The notes beneath the pieces are model-generated. The model did not search any database. It was given only the letters and a program-made list of their open reading frames with translations, and had not been told where the DNA came from. Below are positions 1-5,981 of a DNA stretch of 5,996 nt, in pieces. A program made the translations under genes and the position numbers. How positions within the stretch are numbered: the stretch's first letter is position 1; every line of letters starts with the position of its first letter. Source of the DNA: Prevotellaceae bacterium (lineage in GTDB: Bacteria; Bacteroidota; Bacteroidia; Bacteroidales; UBA932); the NCBI GenBank assembly GCA_031275145.1, contig JAISPE010000014.1, positions 1 to 5,996 of the forward strand. The letters are read 5' to 3'.

Positions 1-1
1 A

Positions 2-133
2 AATGTGGTATCTTCGGCAGGCGCTACAAACAGATTTGATGCTGAGGGAATACAGAATGCAATACGGGAAGCCGGATTCGAGCCCTGGCTGCGTAACCAA
101 AAGTACGAAAAAGTGGACAGAACTTCTTTTTGA
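2..133 (+). CDS. mqnC: C-terminal end of cyclic dehypoxanthinyl futalosine synthase (MqnC), 5' part outside window
   Basis: The reading frame is open from the left edge and ends at TGA 131-133, giving the last 43 residues of a protein whose start lies outside the window. The tail contains ENVVS-like NVVSSAGA, then IREAGFEPWLRNQKYE. That combination is typical of the C-terminal end of the MqnC/MqnE/CofH radical SAM family, and the RNQKYE ending favours MqnC. MqnC is a cytosolic radical SAM enzyme that cyclises dehypoxanthine futalosine in the futalosine route to menaquinone. The CxxxCxxC cluster motif and catalytic barrel are not visible here, so function rests only on tail resemblance. MqnE or another family member is the main alternative. 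The gene is separated from rimP by 207 bases and is probably a different transcription unit. Confidence 0.75.
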   Translation, partial: NVVSSAGATNRFDAEGIQNAIREAGFEPWLRNQKYEKVDRTSF

Positions 134-245
134 CAGAAACTTTTTTGACAGAATTAACAGAATTTTCATAATTTACATATCTGTTAATTTTGCAAATTTT
201 GTTAATTATGTCAAAAAAAAGGGGATTTTGTTAATTATGTCAAAA
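126..245. repeat. AT-rich direct and inverted repeat cluster upstream of rimP
   Basis: A 21-base sequence occurs twice without mismatch at 196-216 and 225-245 (core TTTTGTTAATTATGTCAAAA). An inverted copy lies at 143-163 (TTTTGACA-G-AATTAACA-G-AAT), matching the reverse complement at 19 of 21 positions. A shorter copy of the left part, CTTTTTGACAGAA, is at 126-138, overlapping the mqnC stop, and recurs with one extra T at 140-153. CTGTTAATT at 181-189 is the exact reverse complement of 152-160; the pairing extends to 149-160 with 181-192 including one G-T pair. The arm at 143-163 could therefore pair with any of three downstream partners, but not at once. These matches are seen directly; a role as operator, RNA switch or repeat-family remnant is inference. 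There is no GC-rich stem followed by a T-run, so it is not a standard terminator. Confidence 0.75.
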
Positions 246-284
246 TCGAAATCTGAATTATTTATGTAATTTAATAAATAGTAT

Positions 285-292
285 TATCTTTG
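285..292 (+). promoter_or_regulatory. Bacteroidetes-type -7 promoter element (TATCTTTG) for the rimP operon
   Basis: TATCTTTG matches the TAnnTTTG consensus of the primary sigma factor in Bacteroidetes exactly. It would place the transcription start around 297-300, roughly 40-45 bases before the rimP ATG. The expected -33 TTTG is not well preserved; TTTATG at 261-266 is at about the right distance but is a poor match. A second chance-level match, TAATTTTG at 185-192, lies inside the repeat cluster and could be an alternative start or coincidence in AT-rich DNA. Confidence 0.5.
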
Positions 293-299
293 CCGCGCA

Positions 300-327
300 G
301 AAGAGGGGGGCATGCGCTCCCCTCTTC
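300..327 (+). promoter_or_regulatory. GC-rich stem-loop in the rimP 5' leader
   Basis: GAAGAGGGG (300-308) pairs perfectly with CCCCTCTTC (319-327). The stem continues through a G-T pair (309/318), a G-C pair (310/317) and possibly C-G (311/316), leaving a very small loop. It is by far the most stable structure in an otherwise AT-rich leader. It ends 13 bases before the rimP ATG and is followed by CTTTGGGAAAG (328-338), itself able to form a 4-bp mini-hairpin. No T-run follows, so it is not an intrinsic terminator. If the promoter element at 285-292 is right, the stem starts at or next to the first transcribed base. It may protect the mRNA 5' end, limit ribosome access to rimP or bind a regulator; none of these is shown. 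Confidence 0.6.
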
Positions 328-340
328 CTTTGGGAAAGTT

Positions 341-808
341 ATGATTGATAGAGCATTGATAGAGAAATTGGTTGCAGATAATATTGCCGGAACAGACATG
401 TTTATTGTAAATGCCGAAGTGAAACCCGACAATATTGTTTCTGTCATTCTGGATAGCGATACTGCTGTGAGTATTGATAACTGTGCGGACATCAACAGAC
501 ATATATGCAGCAGTCTGGAAAGTCTGGGTGAAGATACTTTTGAAGTAACGGTTTATTCGGCCGGACTGAGTGAGCCGCTGAAGCTGCAACGTCAATATAT
601 AAAGCATATTGGCGAAGAAGTGGAGATTATCCGCAAGTCGGGAGAAAAGCAGAGGGGAATTTTGCGCCGTGTCGATGACAGTTCTATAGAAATAGAATAT
701 ACGGTTAAAAAGAAAGCTCCCGGCGCAAAAAAGAAAGAGACTGTTTCATTGAACGAAACAATCGGGCTGGATTCGGTTAAACTGACCAGGCCCGTTATAA
801 AAATATAA
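341..808 (+). CDS. rimP: Ribosome maturation factor RimP
   Basis: The 155-residue product is a cytosolic factor that binds free 30S subunits and is needed for late steps of their maturation. The N-terminal alpha/beta domain covers about residues 1-80 and ends in SAGLSEPL (73-80), the counterpart of the family's SxPGLxRPL signature. The C-terminal SH3-like barrel runs from about residue 87 (HIGEEVEI) to the end, with a lysine-rich insert KKKAPGAKKKE at 123-133. Length and place just before nusA fit RimP. ATG 341 is chosen because the helix MIDRALIEKLV aligns with RimP N-termini. An in-frame TTG at 290 would lie inside the promoter element and translate through the leader hairpin. No Shine-Dalgarno sequence is present, as is usual in Bacteroidetes. 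Confidence 0.93.
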   Translation: MIDRALIEKLVADNIAGTDMFIVNAEVKPDNIVSVILDSDTAVSIDNCADINRHICSSLESLGEDTFEVTVYSAGLSEPLKLQRQYIKHIGEEVEIIRKSGEKQRGILRRVDDSSIEIEYTVKKKAPGAKKKETVSLNETIGLDSVKLTRPVIKI

Positions 809-846
809 ATTAAAATTCTATACGACAAAATTAAAAATATATTAGA
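809..846 (+). other. Short rimP–nusA spacer
   Basis: This 38-base, almost pure A/T spacer has no TAnnTTTG element, hairpin or Shine-Dalgarno sequence. It fits co-transcription of rimP and nusA, with nusA starting from an A/T-rich, unstructured initiation region. Confidence 0.6.
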
Positions 847-2067
847 ATGAATCTTATAGATACCTTTTCGGAATTTAAGGACCTGAAAAACATAGACAGG
901 CCTACGATGATGAGTGTTTTGGAGGATGTGTTTCGCGGAATGATGACAAAAATGTACGGTTCCGACAAAAATTTCGATATTATTATAAATATCGATAAGG
1001 GAGACTTTGAAATATGGCAAAACCGTATAGTAGTTGATAACGTTGTAGATGCGAATACACAAATTTCCCTTGCCGACGCAAAGAAAATAGACGAATCCTA
1101 CGAAGTCGGCGAGGAAGTCACCGAAGAAGTCAAGCTGGAATCTTTCGGACGAAGGGCGATACTGTCTCTCCGACAAAATCTCGCCGGAAGGATAATGGAT
1201 TTGGAGAAAACCAATGTTTTCAACAAATACAAGGAACGGGTTGGCGATATCGTTGTCGGAGAAGTATATCAGGCATGGAAAAAAGAAACGCTGGTTCTCG
1301 ATGACGAGAATAACGAACTGATTTTACCCAAGGCGGAACAGATTCCCCACGATTTTTACAAAAAAGGCGATACCGTCAAGGCAATCGTCCTGCAGGTAGA
1401 GATGAAGAACAATGTCCCGCTGATTATCCTGTCAAGAACTTCCCCCGTATTTCTGGAACGGCTGTTCGAACAGGAAGTTCCCGAAATATTCGACGGACTG
1501 ATTACAATCAAAAAGGTTGTCAGGGCTCCGGGCGAAAGAGCGAAAATAGCGGTAGAATCGTACGACGACCGTATTGACCCCGTTGGAGCATGCGTCGGCG
1601 TGAAAGGGTCGAGGATTCACTCCATTGTCAGGGAACTGAGAAACGAGAATATAGACGTAATTAATTACACCACAAATTCCCAGCTGTTGATTCAACGGGC
1701 TTTAAATCCGGCAAAAGTAACCTCAATCAAGCTGAACGAGGCGAACAAAAGAGCGGACGTTTTCCTGAAACCCAACGAAGTATCTCTGGCAATAGGAAAG
1801 GGAGGGTTGAATATCAGACTTGCAAGCCAGCTCGTCGGATACGAAATCGACGTGTACCGCGATGTAGTGGAAGAGGAAGAAGATGTTAATCTCGATGAAT
1901 TTACAGACGAAATCGAACCGTGGATTATTGACACACTGAAAAGTATAGGATGCGATACGGCTAAAAACGTATTGGCCATTCCCGTAAACGAACTTGTACG
2001 CAGGACAGACCTCGAAGAAGAGACCGTTCTGGAACTGATGTCAATACTTAAATCGGAATTTGAGTAA
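847..2067 (+). CDS. nusA: Transcription termination/antitermination factor NusA
   Basis: The 406-residue product binds RNA polymerase and nascent RNA and modulates pausing, termination and antitermination. The N-terminal polymerase-binding domain spans about residues 1-128. It is followed by an S1 RNA-binding domain (about 131-197, from VGDIVVGEVYQ), KH1 with its GxxG loop GVKG at 251-254 (context DPVGACVGVKGSRI), and KH2 with GKGG at 317-320 (context SLAIGKGGLNIRLASQL). After an acidic hinge EEEED (342-346), one helix-hairpin-helix-like segment occupies about 355-406. It lacks the two C-terminal acidic repeats of the longer E. coli NusA, which is normal for this phylum. The start at ATG 847 gives the family's usual N-terminus (MNLIDTFSEF). 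It lies between rimP and infB, the conserved order. Confidence 0.97.
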   Translation: MNLIDTFSEFKDLKNIDRPTMMSVLEDVFRGMMTKMYGSDKNFDIIINIDKGDFEIWQNRIVVDNVVDANTQISLADAKKIDESYEVGEEVTEEVKLESFGRRAILSLRQNLAGRIMDLEKTNVFNKYKERVGDIVVGEVYQAWKKETLVLDDENNELILPKAEQIPHDFYKKGDTVKAIVLQVEMKNNVPLIILSRTSPVFLERLFEQEVPEIFDGLITIKKVVRAPGERAKIAVESYDDRIDPVGACVGVKGSRIHSIVRELRNENIDVINYTTNSQLLIQRALNPAKVTSIKLNEANKRADVFLKPNEVSLAIGKGGLNIRLASQLVGYEIDVYRDVVEEEEDVNLDEFTDEIEPWIIDTLKSIGCDTAKNVLAIPVNELVRRTDLEEETVLELMSILKSEFE

Positions 2068-2127
2068 AAATTATTGTTTCATAAAGAATAACAGAATATT
2101 AATAAAATTAAGACTTTCTATTAAGAT
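2068..2127 (+). other. nusA–infB spacer
   Basis: This 60-base A/T-rich spacer contains no TAnnTTTG promoter element or terminator hairpin, so infB is probably read from the upstream promoter. A 7-base sequence ATTAAGA is repeated at 2107-2113 and 2120-2126, the second copy ending 1 base before the infB ATG. This may be chance in such a skewed composition. Confidence 0.5.
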
Positions 2128-5100
2128 ATGGCGAATGACAGTATTAGAATAAGTAAAATTCTTAAAGAATTTAACATTGGGATATCTACTTTGGTTGAAT
2201 TTTTGAAGAAAAAAGGTGTTGAAGTGGAAGCCAATCCTAATGGAAAAGTTTCGGAAAACGTGTATGCTCTGGTCAGGACTGAATTTGGCAACGAGCATGA
2301 CCTGAAAGTCGCTTCCCGGAAAATAAGCTGGAAGCCGGTAAGCAATGACGTCATATCGGTATCGGATATTGATAAACACGAGACTCATACAGTAGAAGAT
2401 GAACCCGAGGAAGAAAAGGAAGTTTTTATCAAGTCAAACACAGTGGACATCGCTGTAGACGATTTGCCCGGCCCGAAAATCATCGGAAAACTTTCCGAAG
2501 AACAGTTATCCGGAAAACCGCATAAACCGAAAACCGAAACACCGGTTGCAGCAAAACAGCAGAGCGAGCCGGCAAAACAGCAGACCGAGCCGGCAAAACA
2601 TGCCGATGCCCCGAAACATGCCGATGATGCCCCGAAACCCGAGAAGACAGTAGAAACAGCAGAAAAAATTGAAAAGCAGGAAATAAAAACGGAATCGCAA
2701 AAAACGGAAGAAGTGATTACAGCAAAACAAAATGCCGGCGAACTGAAAGGCGTCAAGATTATCGAAAAAATTGTCATAAAACCGCGTAATCAGGAAGATA
2801 ACAGAAAACGGGATAAGGATAAATCGAAAGGAAAAAATAATCATCAGAATCAAAACCAGAATCAGAATCAAAGGGAAAGGCATCAGGATAACAAAAAGAA
2901 ATTCGATAAGGATAAAAAACAGGAGACTGTTAATCCCGCCGCCCAGTCTCAAACATTCAAACCCGCCAGACAGGACAGGGCGATTCCACAGGATAAGACG
3001 ATTCCACAGGACAAGACAATCCCGCAGGACAAGGTAATTCCGCAGGAGAAGGCAGTCCAGACAGTTGCCGATTTGACAGGCATGGAGCCAAGAATAGAAC
3101 CCGAATTTATCAAGACAAAAGTCGAACAGCTGTCGGGACCCAATGTCATCGGGAAAATAGATCTGAATCAGTTTAATCAGACAAAGAAAACACCGGAATA
3201 TAACAGGGATAAGGACAAAAATAAGGGGAAAAGGAAAAGAATAATAAAAAGAGATTCCAAAGTCAATGTTACGGCGGAAATAAACGCCCGTAAAGACAGG
3301 TTCAACAGAAACAACAACAATAATAATAATACCGGCAATAACAGCAATAATAACAATAATAATAATAACAACAATAACAACAATAATAACAACAATAATA
3401 ACAATAATAACAGAGGCGGCAACAACAATAATAATTTCAGACATAACAGGAACAGCAATACTAACGCCAACAATACCGCTACCGGTAACAGAACCGATAC
3501 AAATACCAGAAGCAGATTCAAACCCATTCGCAGGCAGGTAGATGACGATGCCGTACAGCGTCAGGTCAAAGATACTCTTGCCCGTTTGATTGCCGGAAAG
3601 GGAAAGACAAAAAGTTCCAAATACCGTCGTGAAAAACGTGACGCTATCAGCCAGAAAGCCATAGAGGAGAGAGAACTCCAAAAAATGGCAAGCAATATCC
3701 TCAAGGTTACGGAGTTTGTTTCGGTCAACGAACTTGCTACAATGATGGACATTCCCGTAGTAAAGGTTATTGGAGCATGTATGAATCTGGGTTTGATGGT
3801 TTCTATCAATCAGCGGCTTGACGCCGAGGCTCTGGTTCTTGTTGCGGAAGAGTTCGGATATGCTGTCGAATTTGTAACGGCCGAGATTCAGGACAGCATC
3901 GAGGAAGAGATTGACAGGGAAGAGGATCTGACTCCCCGTCCGCCGATAATTACGGTTATGGGACACGTTGATCACGGTAAAACATCTTTGCTGGATAACA
4001 TCCGCAAGACCAATGTCATTGCCGGTGAAGCGGGAGGAATAACCCAGCATATCGGAGCTTACAGCGTAGAGCTGGAAAACGGACGCAAAATTACTTTCCT
4101 CGATACTCCGGGTCACGAAGCTTTTACGGCCATGCGTGCCAGAGGAGCGAAGGTAACCGATGCGGCCATAATTGTTGTCGCTGCCGACGATGCCGTGATG
4201 CCGCAGACGGTTGAGGCGATCAATCACGCTGTCGCGGCGGGCGTTCCCATGATATTCGCTATAAATAAAATAGACAAGCCGGGCGCAAATCCGGACAGGA
4301 TCCGCGAACAGCTCGCAAACATGAATTATCTGGTCGAAGAATGGGGCGGAAAATATCAAAGTCAGGAAATCGCCGCAAAACAGGGTCTCAATGTGGACAA
4401 ACTGCTTGAGAAGGTTTTGCTCGAAGCCGATCTCCTCGACTTGAAAGCCAACCACGACAAAAAAGCTGTGGGTACGGTTATCGAATCGTCTCTGGACAAG
4501 GGACGGGGATATATCTCAACTCTTCTGGTACACAACGGAACTCTCAGATCGGGCGATGTCGTTCTTTCGGGAACATATACGGGCAAGGTCAAGGCGATGT
4601 TTAACGAGCGCGGCAAACGTCTGGAAGAAGCAGGTCCTGCGACGCCCGTGCTGATACTCGGACTTAACGGAGCGCCTGCCGCCGGCGAAACATTCAACGT
4701 AATGGACGACGAAAGGGAAGCCCGCGAAATAGCAAACAAACGCGAACAGCTGATCAGAATACAGGATATACGGACAAAGAAGCATATTACTCTCGAAGAA
4801 ATCGGACGCCGTATCGCAATCGGCTCGTTCAAGGAATTGAATATCGTCGTCAAGACCGACGTGGACGGCTCTATGGAAGCGCTGGCGGATTCGCTTATAA
4901 AGCTTTCGACGGAAGAAGTTCAGGTGAATATCATACACCGGGCTGTCGGGGCAATATCCGAATCGGATGTCCTGCTGGCTGCCGCTTCCAACGCCATTAT
5001 CATCGGATTTCAGGTACGTCCTTCGGCAGGCGCACGCAGGCTGGCCGAAAAGGAAGAAATAGAAATACGCCTGTATTCCGTTATCTACGATGCAATCAAC

Positions 5101-5442
5101 GAAGTCAGGGACGGTATCGAAGGTATGCTGGCGCCCGAACTGAAGGAGGAGATTACTTCTACCGTCGAAGTTCTGGAAATATTTAAAATCACGAAAATAG
5201 GAACTGTCGCAGGCTGTATCGTGCGCGAAGGAAAGATAACGCGAAATTCGAAAATACGGATCATACGCGACGGTATCGTGATATATACCGGCAGTTTAGG
5301 CTCTCTCAAACGGTTTAAGGAAGACGCAAAAGAAGTGGTCTCGGGATACGAATGCGGTTTGAATATCGAAAACTTTAACGATATAAAAATCGGGGACATC
5401 GTCGAGTCTTACGAACAGATCGAAATAAAGAGAAAATTATAA
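2128..5442 (+). CDS. infB: Translation initiation factor IF-2, with long low-complexity linker
   Basis: The 1104-residue product is the GTPase that delivers formyl-Met-tRNA to the 30S subunit and promotes 50S joining. A small helical IF2-N-like domain lies at about 1-52 (SIRISKILKEFNIGISTLVEFL). A charged, probably disordered linker follows to about residue 490, then a second IF2-N domain at about 520-590. The G domain has G1 GHVDHGKT (612-619), G2 GGITQH (636-641), G3 DTPGH (659-663) and G4 NKID (713-716). The usual SAK of G5 reads AAK (749-751). Domain II starts near 779, domain III covers about 890-1000, and C-terminal domain IV (tRNA binding in the family) covers about 1006-1104. The linker holds tandem repeats, three GxxIIxK-type motifs and a poly-Asn tract, which make the protein long. 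All GTPase motifs and the C-terminus are complete, so it should be functional. Start ATG 2128 gives the family's N-terminus; no Shine-Dalgarno is seen. Confidence 0.98.
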   Translation: MANDSIRISKILKEFNIGISTLVEFLKKKGVEVEANPNGKVSENVYALVRTEFGNEHDLKVASRKISWKPVSNDVISVSDIDKHETHTVEDEPEEEKEVFIKSNTVDIAVDDLPGPKIIGKLSEEQLSGKPHKPKTETPVAAKQQSEPAKQQTEPAKHADAPKHADDAPKPEKTVETAEKIEKQEIKTESQKTEEVITAKQNAGELKGVKIIEKIVIKPRNQEDNRKRDKDKSKGKNNHQNQNQNQNQRERHQDNKKKFDKDKKQETVNPAAQSQTFKPARQDRAIPQDKTIPQDKTIPQDKVIPQEKAVQTVADLTGMEPRIEPEFIKTKVEQLSGPNVIGKIDLNQFNQTKKTPEYNRDKDKNKGKRKRIIKRDSKVNVTAEINARKDRFNRNNNNNNNTGNNSNNNNNNNNNNNNNNNNNNNNNNRGGNNNNNFRHNRNSNTNANNTATGNRTDTNTRSRFKPIRRQVDDDAVQRQVKDTLARLIAGKGKTKSSKYRREKRDAISQKAIEERELQKMASNILKVTEFVSVNELATMMDIPVVKVIGACMNLGLMVSINQRLDAEALVLVAEEFGYAVEFVTAEIQDSIEEEIDREEDLTPRPPIITVMGHVDHGKTSLLDNIRKTNVIAGEAGGITQHIGAYSVELENGRKITFLDTPGHEAFTAMRARGAKVTDAAIIVVAADDAVMPQTVEAINHAVAAGVPMIFAINKIDKPGANPDRIREQLANMNYLVEEWGGKYQSQEIAAKQGLNVDKLLEKVLLEADLLDLKANHDKKAVGTVIESSLDKGRGYISTLLVHNGTLRSGDVVLSGTYTGKVKAMFNERGKRLEEAGPATPVLILGLNGAPAAGETFNVMDDEREAREIANKREQLIRIQDIRTKKHITLEEIGRRIAIGSFKELNIVVKTDVDGSMEALADSLIKLSTEEVQVNIIHRAVGAISESDVLLAAASNAIIIGFQVRPSAGARRLAEKEEIEIRLYSVIYDAINEVRDGIEGMLAPELKEEITSTVEVLEIFKITKIGTVAGCIVREGKITRNSKIRIIRDGIVIYTGSLGSLKRFKEDAKEVVSGYECGLNIENFNDIKIGDIVESYEQIEIKRKL
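2551..2598 (+). repeat. 21-base tandem repeat in the infB linker (PAKQQ units)
   Basis: The 21-base unit at 2551-2571 is repeated at 2572-2592 with one G/C difference, and a third partial copy starts at 2593 (GCAAAA). It encodes AKQQSEP then AKQQTEP, followed by related AKHADAP and KHADDAP segments. It is an in-frame Pro/Ala/Lys-rich repeat of the disordered linker, probably made by local duplication. Confidence 0.8.
2845..2871 (+). repeat. Gln-Asn dipeptide repeat in the infB linker
   Basis: The codons alternate CAG/CAA and AAT/AAC, giving Q-N four times and a closing Q (residues 240-248). The flanks are strongly basic (KSKGKNN before, RERHQDNKKK after). It is a short low-complexity stretch within the disordered region. 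Confidence 0.75.
2980..3051 (+). repeat. Four 18-base tandem units in the infB linker (xIPQDK)
   Basis: Four successive 18-base units encode AIPQDK, TIPQDK, TIPQDK and VIPQEK (residues 285-308). The units differ from each other by a few bases, some silent (CCA/CCG, GAT/GAC), so the amplification is not very recent or has been held by selection on the protein. Length changes here stay in frame. Confidence 0.88.
3310..3435 (+). repeat. Poly-asparagine tract in IF-2 (AAC/AAT codons)
   Basis: Residues 395-436 are nearly all Asn: 7 Asn (395-401), TG, 2 Asn, S, 22 consecutive Asn (407-428), RGG, then 5 Asn (432-436). AAC and AAT codons are mixed irregularly, so at the DNA level it is not a pure trinucleotide repeat. 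The tract continues into a looser Asn/Arg/Thr-rich segment to about residue 470. It joins the basic linker to the second IF2-N domain and is probably disordered. Confidence 0.95.
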
Positions 5443-5444
5443 CT

Positions 5445-5981
5445 ATGAAATTTGAGGAAACTTTTATTAAGGGAGCATATATCCTGAAACCCGAGATTTT
5501 CGGAGATTCGAGAGGCTATTTTTTCGAATCGTTTAAAAAGGAAGATTTTGAAAGGAATATCGGCGCTGTAAATTTTATTCAGGACAATGAATCGAAATCG
5601 TCTGCCGGAGTTTTAAGGGGATTGCACTTTCAAAAAGGAGAATATGCACAGGCCAAATTAGTTCGGGTAATCACGGGAGCGGTTTTAGATGTTATTGTAG
5701 ATATAAGACCGGAATCGCCGACTTTCGGAAAACATTTTTCAGTAAGACTGACAGGGGATAACAAGTTGCAGCTGTTCCTTCCCAGAGGAATGGCGCACGG
5801 TTTCGTCGTGCTGGAAAACGATACGGTTTTCTCATACAAGGTCGATAATTTCTATTCTCCTGAAAACGAATCGGGGATACTGTATAACGACCCCTCTCTG
5901 TCCATCGACTGGCAGTTCGCGGAACCGTCTCTGATACTCTCCGGCAAGGATAAAAAATTGCCTCTGTTGTCTGAACTGTGA
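5445..5981 (+). CDS. rfbC: dTDP-4-dehydrorhamnose 3,5-epimerase
   Basis: The 178-residue cupin protein fits the RmlC/RfbC family in length and motifs. It converts dTDP-4-dehydro-6-deoxy-glucose to the L-lyxo form, the third step of dTDP-L-rhamnose synthesis for surface polysaccharides. Visible signatures are FGDSRGYFFESF (19-30), FIQDNESKS (44-52), the VLRGLHFQ segment with the expected catalytic His61, AKLVRV with Lys71, LDVIVDIRPESPTFGK (81-96), FLPRGMAHGF (111-120) and Tyr131, the expected catalytic tyrosine. SGKDKKLP near the end carries Asp169, the likely partner of His61. The gene is complete. ATG 5445 starts 2 bases after the infB TAA, suggesting co-transcription and possible translational coupling. 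The other rml genes are not in the window, so the sugar product made by this strain cannot be confirmed; related C3 or C5 epimerases remain possible. Confidence 0.93.
   Translation: MKFEETFIKGAYILKPEIFGDSRGYFFESFKKEDFERNIGAVNFIQDNESKSSAGVLRGLHFQKGEYAQAKLVRVITGAVLDVIVDIRPESPTFGKHFSVRLTGDNKLQLFLPRGMAHGFVVLENDTVFSYKVDNFYSPENESGILYNDPSLSIDWQFAEPSLILSGKDKKLPLLSEL

Noticed and set aside
3..269. An 88-codon + strand frame starting at ATG 3
   Set aside because: It overlaps the better-supported MqnC tail in another frame and runs on through the AT-rich repeat cluster; its sequence resembles no known family.
300..331. Hairpin at 300-327 as the intrinsic terminator of mqnC
   Set aside because: It is followed by CTTTGGG, not a T-run, and it lies downstream of a good promoter element and just before rimP.
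290..340. Upstream TTG start at 290 for rimP
   Set aside because: The extra 17 residues are translated from the promoter element and hairpin, and RimP homology begins at ATG 341.
2551..3051. Linker repeats considered as a CRISPR-like array
   Set aside because: The units are in-frame protein repeats without spacers and lie inside infB.
3177..3527. A - strand poly-leucine frame resembling a membrane protein
   Set aside because: It is the mirror image, in another frame, of the AAC/AAT-rich poly-Asn tract of infB and has no independent support.
2506..4455. A 649-codon open frame on the - strand, opposite infB, with membrane-like Val/Ile/Leu runs
   Set aside because: It is codon-aligned with infB, so its stops could only come from TTA, CTA or TCA sense codons, which this stretch of infB avoids. 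Its hydrophobic runs are the complement of the Asn AAC/AAT codons. infB itself is unmistakable.
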